A stretch of 11,856 nt of DNA. Origin: an uncultured Halomicronema sp. (GTDB lineage Bacteria; Cyanobacteriota; Cyanobacteriia; Phormidesmidales; Phormidesmidaceae). The stretch spans positions 1 through 11,856 of the forward strand of contig CALCPB010000370.1 of NCBI GenBank assembly GCA_937897665.1, in the 5' to 3' direction. A model generated the notes under the pieces. The model saw nothing but the letters and a program-made list of their open reading frames with translations, had not been told where the DNA came from and made no database searches. Each line of letters starts with the position of its first letter. Positions within the stretch are counted from its first letter, which is position 1. Shown in pieces: positions 7,082-11,856 of this stretch. Made by a program: the position numbers and the translations under genes.

Positions 7082-8491
7082 TTAGCTCTCTGAAGCGACT
7101 CCAGGGTCTGGCATGGGCTTGAATTCGGTTTCCGTCAAGGCTTGAGGGAGGGGTTCATTGCCCCCAGAAAGGCTGGTGGCATCGGGCGACACTGGCGACT
7201 TCTCTAACGGCGGTGGCGCAAAATCCTGCGGGATTTCGGGTGAGGGTAACCGTTCGTTGTCCACCGGTTCCTCTTCTAAGGGGGTGGGTGGGACTTCGTC
7301 GGGCTCGACATTACCGGGGAACGGCGCTTCATTCGGCAGCTCGGGCGCTGGCTCCGGGCCGACACCCGGCTCTGTCCACTCAGCGGCATTAGCGGGGGAT
7401 TCCCACAGGGGTTCCTCAGGTAAGATTTCGGGCTCCTCGTACCACTCTTCGCGGGGGCGAGGGGTCGCGTGACTAGGCACAAAAGGCCCCTCAAAGTTGA
7501 CATCGGGCGTGTCGCCTGGCCAGTCGACTTGGGCCGGAAACGACTGCTGTGGATCAAGCTGCAGTGCCCCCGGCAAACTCGGCGCATTGAGTCGCCAGGT
7601 TGTACCTAGGGGGACGCCTGCGATCGCCGCGATGAGCGCCGTGCCCGCTAGGGCCGGGTACGCCTTCGACTGAGTTCGCGGCCTTCCTGGAGGTTGAGGG
7701 TAAGGTCGGGGCAATGACCCCTGAGAACGGGGGATGGGGGCGATCGCACTGGCATCGGGCAATTGCTCAAGCCACTGCGGCAGCGTGAGAGCAGGGCTAG
7801 CCTGGGCCGCTTGTCGGCCTTGAATAATCGCCTCAGCAATGAGTGGACTGAGGGTGGGCAACTGTTGACGCAGCCGTCGAGCGACCACCACCGCGTCTTC
7901 AGTAGGGGGCAGTTCACCAGTCAAAAAGCTTTGCAGTAAATAGGCACAGGCCGGCACCGGGTGCCGGCAAGCAGCATCACTTGGGGTGCCTCCGGCATGA
8001 TGCGGCAGACCGGTCAGCGTGATGACGCCGACTAAGTCTGATGTTGAGGGCGATAGCCAAACTCGATTGGGCGATAGGTCGAATCCCTCGAGGCGCTGCT
8101 GCTGCAGCCAGTCAACACCCTTAGCAATCTGGCGAATCGTCGCGAGCGCCTGCTTGGGGGACAGCGGTGCAGGGGTCTCACAAACCGATGACCAGGGCAG
8201 ACCAATCGTCTGGTCAATAGCAAGGCAAAGAGATTGCTCATCCCCTTTGAACAAGGTAAATGGATGGGGCAAAGGGGACAGCGGCGACGGGGCAATGCCT
8301 TCTAAGCGGGCGATCAGCTCAGACAGATCGGCGCTGCTCTCTGGCGACGAAATAGGCAACATCTGCAGAAAGACTCGCTGACCGGTGACCACATGGGTAC
8401 CCCAGTAAAGATCACCATTCGGAGCCGCTTCTAGCAGCGCATCGACGATGTAGTGACCATTTTGCAGCGCAGTCCCAGGAGCAAACGACAT
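7082..8491 (-). CDS. Membrane-anchored degenerate Ser/Thr kinase (probable pseudokinase) with acidic Pro/Glu-rich tail
   Basis: A 469-residue protein. Residues about 8-245 follow the layout of a Hanks-type kinase (start GTALQNGHYIVDALLE), but key residues are missing. The Gly-rich loop is AAPNGDLYWG, lacking GxGxxG. The VAIK lysine is replaced in QRVFLQML (Gln43). The catalytic loop is GFDLSPNRVWL (136-146): the HRD His-Arg and the usual Asn are lost, though an Asp remains. The DFG motif is replaced by LTGL (159-162). Catalysis is therefore unlikely; a scaffold or ligand-binding role is more plausible. One membrane helix follows at about 279-299. The last 170 residues are rich in Pro and Glu (for example EEWYEEPEILPEEPLWESP) and strongly acidic, probably lying outside the cytoplasm as in PknB-type receptors but without PASTA repeats. 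No clear ribosome binding site precedes the ATG. It heads the leftward cluster with the ABC1 kinase and PP2C phosphatase. Confidence 0.85.
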   Translation of the reverse strand: MSFAPGTALQNGHYIVDALLEAAPNGDLYWGTHVVTGQRVFLQMLPISSPESSADLSELIARLEGIAPSPLSPLPHPFTLFKGDEQSLCLAIDQTIGLPWSSVCETPAPLSPKQALATIRQIAKGVDWLQQQRLEGFDLSPNRVWLSPSTSDLVGVITLTGLPHHAGGTPSDAACRHPVPACAYLLQSFLTGELPPTEDAVVVARRLRQQLPTLSPLIAEAIIQGRQAAQASPALTLPQWLEQLPDASAIAPIPRSQGSLPRPYPQPPGRPRTQSKAYPALAGTALIAAIAGVPLGTTWRLNAPSLPGALQLDPQQSFPAQVDWPGDTPDVNFEGPFVPSHATPRPREEWYEEPEILPEEPLWESPANAAEWTEPGVGPEPAPELPNEAPFPGNVEPDEVPPTPLEEEPVDNERLPSPEIPQDFAPPPLEKSPVSPDATSLSGGNEPLPQALTETEFKPMPDPGVASES

Positions 8492-8528
8492 AGGCTTGGA
8501 AAGTGATAGCGGAATAATAAATGAGCTT

Positions 8529-8545
8529 TAGATTCTCTTAATCTA
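8529..8545. repeat. Perfect inverted repeat upstream of the kinase-like gene
   Basis: TAGATT (8529-8534), CTCTT, AATCTA (8540-8545) is a perfect 6-bp inverted repeat with a 5-base centre, about 40 bases before the kinase-like ATG. It overlaps where a -35 region could lie; the minus strand has TATTAT nearer the gene (8514-8519). It may be an operator, or part of a 3' hairpin for the tRNA nucleotidyltransferase gene. Confidence 0.35.
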
Positions 8546-8557
8546 CCCTGTTGTGTT

Positions 8558-8569
8558 TCTGATATCAGA
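8558..8569. repeat. Perfect 12-bp palindrome TCTGATATCAGA
   Basis: A perfect palindrome in the 115-bp gap between the nucleotidyltransferase frame end (8607) and the kinase-like start (8491), 12 bases from the inverted repeat at 8529-8545. Two symmetric elements in such a short gap suggest an operator pair or transcript-end structures. No T-run follows, so a classic terminator is not supported. Confidence 0.3.
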
Positions 8570-8606
8570 TTCGGGTGACATCCAGTAGTCGCCTAGAACA
8601 CTAAGG

Positions 8607-9209
8607 TCATGTCGGCGACTGCGGTAAGGGATAGCGCTGCTGCAAAAAGGCGATCGCGCTTGGTCGATCAGTCACATCGCCATCCAGGGTAGCGGCCAAT
8701 AATTCATTTAACAGGATGCGATACTGCGATCCGGGCGGATAGCCTAACCGCTGCAAATCATGACCATCTAGCGGCGCTTTCACCTGTGACCACTCCATTA
8801 AATAGCGCCAGAGGGGCCGACTCGTCGATTGCGAATGGCGTACACCCACTAAGACTAAGGTGACGAGATCGTAGCTTTGCAAAAGCTGCACGATTTGACT
8901 CGGGCGATCGCACGCCGCCAAGCCGGCCAAGATATCAGCTTCCGCTTGCCCTAGCTGAGCCAACCGGGTGATAGCGGCTTGAGGCAGTTGCAGGCCCTGC
9001 GCCACCGCCCCGCGATCGGCGGCAGGAATGGCCGCAATTAGTAACTCTAAACGCATCTGATAGGGGAGTAGCGATGCAAAAAGTTCCACCCGCGATAGCC
9101 AGCGGCTCAGGCGGCGCAGGTGACGCCACAGGCGATCAGTCATCGTCAGCTGAGAATGCAGGCAAACGAGCGCCCCTAAGCGATTGAGTAACGCCAGCGC
9201 CGGTTCCCA
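8607..9209 (-). pseudogene. C-terminal part of the tRNA nucleotidyltransferase, separated by an in-frame amber codon
   Basis: Read on the minus strand, the 200 codons after the TAG at 9212-9210 stay open in the same frame and end at TGA (8609-8607). They begin WEPALALLNRLGALVCLHSQ, which fits the expected continuation of the bacterial poly(A) polymerase/CCA-adding family C-terminus (body and tail, binding the tRNA acceptor and elbow). No second stop, frameshift or gap is seen. Separate translation is unlikely: the first ATG (9143) lies 22 codons in, has no ribosome binding site and would skip conserved-looking sequence. With the upstream part the joined product would be 927 residues, counting the amber codon as one. 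The fragment matters only if the stop is read through or is an error. Confidence 0.75.
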
Positions 9210-11390
9210 CTAACCAGCTTCCAAGACGTACTTGAGTTCAGCCTTTAAACGCGTTTGCAGCGCCGGCAGGATAGCCATTTCCGCCTGCAGCCGCTGGTAC
9301 ACGCCGCTGTCGATCGCATGGCGAATAAAGCGTTCCGTTTGCGGATCAAGGTGAAAGTCGAGGCGAATGGCAAACCGTACAGCACGAAAAATACGCGTGG
9401 GGTCTTCGATAAAACTATTGGCATGCAGGACGCGAATCTGTCGCTGCTGTAAATCAACTAACCCCCCAAAGAAGTCGAGCAGCTGACCGCGATGGGGGGG
9501 CGTCAAACAAATGGCCAAGGCGTTAATGGTGAAATCACGACGATACAGATCTTGGCGGATCGAACTCGCTTCCACCTCGGGATTAGCTGCCGGGTAAGGA
9601 TAAAACTCGGTGCGAGCGGTGGCAATATCGACTAACAGGCTGGAGGCGTGGCCCCCTGCCCCGGCGTGCCACACCAGCGCCGCCGTCTGAAATTTGCCAT
9701 AAACCTGCAGCTCGACCTCAGGATGCCGCGCCTTAATCGCCTCTGCCAGCACAACACCGGCCCCCATCTCGAGGGTTTGGTAGGCACTGTCAACCACCAG
9801 ATCAACGTCTTGTAGCTGCAGTGGGGTCGTCGGGGGCGTCAAAAACAAATCTCGCACCCCACCCCCAATCAAATAAAGCTGCCAGCCGTGATCGACCGCG
9901 ACGGCAGCCATGACTCGCAGCATGGCCCACAAACTGGCATCAAGCCGCTGCTGTAGGGTTTGCCACAGCTCAGCCGCTGTAGGTGGCGTGGCCATGGCAG
10001 CAGAATTGAGGGCCAAGGCATGGTCAGTGCGGGCGGCCGCGATCGCAGTTTGCTGATCGTGGTGTAAACGGCGCAAAACATCGGTGCGGGTGACGATGCC
10101 AACGAGCTGACCAGAGGCCAGTACTGGCAGTCGACCAATATCGTAGGTCACCATCAGGGCTTCAATCTCCGGCAGTGATGTGGCCGGGGTAATCGTTCTG
10201 ACCTGAGTGGTCATATAGCCCTTGACGGGGGCATGGCCAAAGCCATGGTGCAGCGCGAGGTCGATATCTCGACGCGAGATCATGCCCACGAGTTGCCCTT
10301 GCTCATCCACTACCGATAGCCCAGAATGGCCGTAGCGCAGTAAAAGGCGCTGGGCCGCCGTAATGAGTGTCGTGGGCAAAATCGTGCGCACCGGTGACGA
10401 CATTAGCTCCTGAGCGCGAGGCACCGGGGGAATCTGTTGGCGCAGGGCCGCCAAAACGGTTTGAAACTTCGCTGCCGGATCGGTTGTTGAGAGTGTGACT
10501 GCCGCCGCCGTGGGATGGCCGCCACCGCCCAGTGGGGTCAACAGCTGAGGAAAATCGACCCCAGGTTGATCGCTGCGCGCCGCGGTGCGTCCTCGCGCTC
10601 GACCAATCAACATAAGTTTCTGAGCCGGTTCCTTCGCTGGAAAACAGGCTCCAAATAGCAGACTATCCACATCCATAAAGGTGATCAGCCGTTCGGCCAA
10701 GGCCGAGAGGCCAGGGACGTATTGGGTCGTCTCCAGCAACACCCACCCTAGAGTATGGCCGGGCTGCATCTCCTGCTGAAAGCTGGCCACAGCAGTTTCG
10801 ATCAGGGTTTGCAGGGGAGGCGATAGCGTCGGCTCCACAAATTCAGCGATCGCACTTTGGCTGGCCCCCTGCTGCATCAACCAAGTCAAGGCCGCCGCAT
10901 CTCTCGCGGTCGCTGAGGCAAAGGTCAACGACCCCGTATCGACATGAATTCCCAGCGCCATCACCGTCGCCTCGGCCCCCGTCAACTCAACGGACTGAGC
11001 CTGCAACCGTTCCACAATGAGAGTGGTAGCGGCACCCACAGGTTCAACCACCACCTGTGTCGCCGACAAAGCATCGGCACCAGAGAGATGGTGATCGTAA
11101 ACCGTGATCGTCCCCCCCCGCGCTGACACAGCCGTCAGCCAAGGCGCAATGGGCCCGAGGCGATCAGCCGACTGCGTATCGACGACAGTCAGAATCTCAA
11201 CAGTATCGATATTGACGGCTCGCCGCTCAATCAACTGATATTCGTCACGGTGCAGGGCCAAAAAGTTCTGTACCGTCGGGTGACAGCCGCCCGCCAGCAC
11301 AATCCGCGTACCAGGGTGCAGCCGGGTGACACCCACTGCCGCGCCTAAGGTATCAAAGTCAGCCGTCGTATGGCACAGCACCAAATTCAT
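9210..11390 (-). CDS. DHH-CBS-CBS-tRNA nucleotidyltransferase (A- or CCA-adding type), truncated by in-frame TAG
   Basis: A 726-residue product counted from the ATG at 11390. Domains in order: DHH phosphoesterase with HTTADFDTLGAAVG (7-20), VDTQ (70-73), YDHH (98-101) and HVDTGSL (149-155); DHHA1 with GGGGHPTAAAV (288-298); two CBS domains (about 327-380 and 390-445); and a class II nucleotidyltransferase head with LIGGGVRD (507-514), DVDLVVD (528-534, catalytic Asp pair), RRDFTINAL (617-625), DFFGGLVDL (639-647) and EDPTRIFRAVRFAIR (662-676). It stops at KYVLEAG-TAG, before the tRNA-binding body and tail. In Aquifex the long CBS-containing relative is the A-adding enzyme, and Synechocystis splits CC- and A-addition between two enzymes, so A-addition is the best guess. 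The ATG matches the family start. A GTG at 11540 would add 50 unconserved-looking residues. Confidence 0.85.
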   Translation of the reverse strand: MNLVLCHTTADFDTLGAAVGVTRLHPGTRIVLAGGCHPTVQNFLALHRDEYQLIERRAVNIDTVEILTVVDTQSADRLGPIAPWLTAVSARGGTITVYDHHLSGADALSATQVVVEPVGAATTLIVERLQAQSVELTGAEATVMALGIHVDTGSLTFASATARDAAALTWLMQQGASQSAIAEFVEPTLSPPLQTLIETAVASFQQEMQPGHTLGWVLLETTQYVPGLSALAERLITFMDVDSLLFGACFPAKEPAQKLMLIGRARGRTAARSDQPGVDFPQLLTPLGGGGHPTAAAVTLSTTDPAAKFQTVLAALRQQIPPVPRAQELMSSPVRTILPTTLITAAQRLLLRYGHSGLSVVDEQGQLVGMISRRDIDLALHHGFGHAPVKGYMTTQVRTITPATSLPEIEALMVTYDIGRLPVLASGQLVGIVTRTDVLRRLHHDQQTAIAAARTDHALALNSAAMATPPTAAELWQTLQQRLDASLWAMLRVMAAVAVDHGWQLYLIGGGVRDLFLTPPTTPLQLQDVDLVVDSAYQTLEMGAGVVLAEAIKARHPEVELQVYGKFQTAALVWHAGAGGHASSLLVDIATARTEFYPYPAANPEVEASSIRQDLYRRDFTINALAICLTPPHRGQLLDFFGGLVDLQQRQIRVLHANSFIEDPTRIFRAVRFAIRLDFHLDPQTERFIRHAIDSGVYQRLQAEMAILPALQTRLKAELKYVLEAG

Positions 11391-11637
11391 GGGCAGGGTC
11401 TCTGAGTCCAATTCCGAGTCAACGCTCGGAGCGTTGGGCGGGGTAATCGCCCATGAATGGCGATCACCACAGTCCTTAATGACTAGCGTAGGCGCAAAAC
11501 TTGGTACGTTGCTGACGGCAAAGGCTTCCGTCGCACCCACATTTCTGATAGCTTACTAATAACATTGTGGGAAACGAACAGCCGCTACGGTTTGGGCGTT
11601 CCTGCATCGCTGTGTTGAGAGAAGAGATTTTAGCAAA

Positions 11638-11826
11638 ATGGTAATCATCTTCCAGCTAGCACTTCTTGCGCTGGTTCTTTTGTCTTTCGTCATGGTTGTG
11701 GGGGTACCGGTCGCCTATGCGTCACCCCAAAACTGGGAACAATCTAAGCGCCTGATCCTCCTGGGCTCTGTAGTCTGGGGTGTTTTGGTGGTCGTCGACG
11801 GTGGTCTTAATAACCTCGTGGTGTAG
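11638..11826 (+). CDS. psbZ: Photosystem II reaction-centre protein Z (Ycf9)
   Basis: A 62-residue, two-helix thylakoid protein; 62 residues is the normal length. The N-terminal helix [20 protein letters not shown] (5-24) and the loop [20 protein letters not shown] (25-44) match PsbZ closely. PsbZ is a peripheral low-molecular-mass subunit of the photosystem II core near CP43 and supports core stability, antenna coupling and photoprotection. The second helix here reads [16 protein letters not shown] (47-62), with Asp54, Gly55-Gly56 and Asn59 where hydrophobic residues are usual. A weak purine-rich site (GAGAGAAGAG) lies 11 bases before the ATG. It is transcribed away from the nucleotidyltransferase gene. 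The gap 11391-11637 shows no clear promoter, RNA gene or other ORF. Confidence 0.95.
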   Translation: MVIIFQLALLALVLLSFVMVVGVPVAYASPQNWEQSKRLILLGSVVWGVLVVVDGGLNNLVV

Positions 11827-11847
11827 CCACTAAGGCGTTGAATTTTC

Positions 11848-11856
11848 ATGGCAGTT
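11848..11856 (+). CDS. ribH: Possible start of ribH (lumazine synthase), cut by the window end
   Basis: Only ATG GCA GTT (Met-Ala-Val) is in the window. It is called because ribH (6,7-dimethyl-8-ribityllumazine synthase, riboflavin pathway) commonly lies directly downstream of psbZ in cyanobacteria and often begins MAVFEG. An AAGG lies 12 bases before the ATG. The psbZ-to-ATG gap is 21 bp, consistent with a shared transcript. This is inference from gene order; the sequence shows three codons. Confidence 0.35.

Larger units (their letters stand above)
562..10853. repeat. HIP1 octamer GCGATCGC, 13 dispersed copies
   Basis: Copies start at 562, 1456, 2578, 3497, 4097, 4761, 6915, 7620, 7740, 8650, 8904, 10039 and 10846, about one per 0.9 kb, against one per 65 kb expected for a random octamer at equal base composition. 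This highly iterated palindrome is a hallmark of many cyanobacterial genomes. The copies lie mostly inside coding sequence in every gene block, so no block looks recently acquired by this measure. Confidence 0.9.

Noticed and set aside
7158..7472. Gly/Ser-rich plus-strand ORF opposite the Pro/Glu tail of the kinase-like gene
   Set aside because: Gly/Ser richness is what the complement of Pro/Glu/Ala codons gives; no ribosome binding site or domain.
8607..9143. A separate 178-aa gene starting at the ATG at 9143
   Set aside because: It has no ribosome binding site, lies in exact frame with the upstream gene, and begins inside the expected C-terminal region of the nucleotidyltransferase. It is the disrupted gene's tail.
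9210..9212. TAG as a pyrrolysine codon
   Set aside because: Cyanobacteria are not known to use pyrrolysine, the site is not at a methylamine methyltransferase, and the local family residue appears to be an ordinary aromatic one.
11326..11559. Plus-strand ORF of 77 codons upstream of psbZ
   Set aside because: It overlaps the 5' part of the nucleotidyltransferase gene antisense, and has no domain or good ribosome binding site.
1..11856. Mobile elements, CRISPR arrays, phage or defence genes, tRNA or rRNA genes
   Set aside because: No transposase, integrase or regular spaced repeats seen, and no tRNA cloverleaf recognised in the gaps. All gene blocks share HIP1 sites and look like core chromosome.

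Overview
The window is chromosomal DNA from a cyanobacterium. Three things show this. The octamer GCGATCGC (HIP1) occurs 13 times in under 12 kb. psbZ, a photosystem II subunit gene, lies at the right end. The last nine bases look like the start of ribH, a common psbZ neighbour. The genus cannot be named from sequence alone; the GC-rich base composition and gene content would suit a Leptolyngbya-like or related lineage (inference).

Layout, left to right. (1) Bases 2-2362 hold the last three quarters of an RND efflux-pump inner-membrane protein, cut by the window edge. A small two-helix membrane protein is translationally coupled to it (2373-2627). (2) After a 211-bp spacer come a 79-residue acidic helical protein and a GYGD-type potassium channel, 13 bp apart (2839-3796). 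A strong hairpin at 3824-3856 separates them from the convergent leftward genes. (3) Bases 8491 down to 3869 hold four leftward genes: a membrane-anchored degenerate Ser/Thr kinase with an acidic Pro/Glu-rich tail, a 107-residue coiled-coil cyanobacterial protein, an ABC1/AarF atypical kinase and a PP2C phosphatase. The last two are only 18 bp apart. Together they look like a phospho-signalling neighbourhood. (4) Bases 11390 down to 8607 hold a DHH-CBS-CBS-tRNA nucleotidyltransferase gene, whose homologues add the 3' A or CCA of tRNA. (5) psbZ runs rightward at 11638-11826, followed by the presumed ribH start.

The main anomaly is a single in-frame TAG (9210-9212) in the tRNA nucleotidyltransferase gene. 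The reading frame stays open for a further 200 codons, and these encode the expected C-terminal RNA-binding region. This may be a recent nonsense mutation, an assembly error or programmed readthrough. Second-tier points are the degenerate kinase beside a real phosphatase and an ABC1 kinase, an Asp in the second membrane helix of PsbZ, and several perfect palindromes in intergenic DNA. I see no mobile element, CRISPR array, tRNA or rRNA. No stretch longer than 300 bases lacks a gene.
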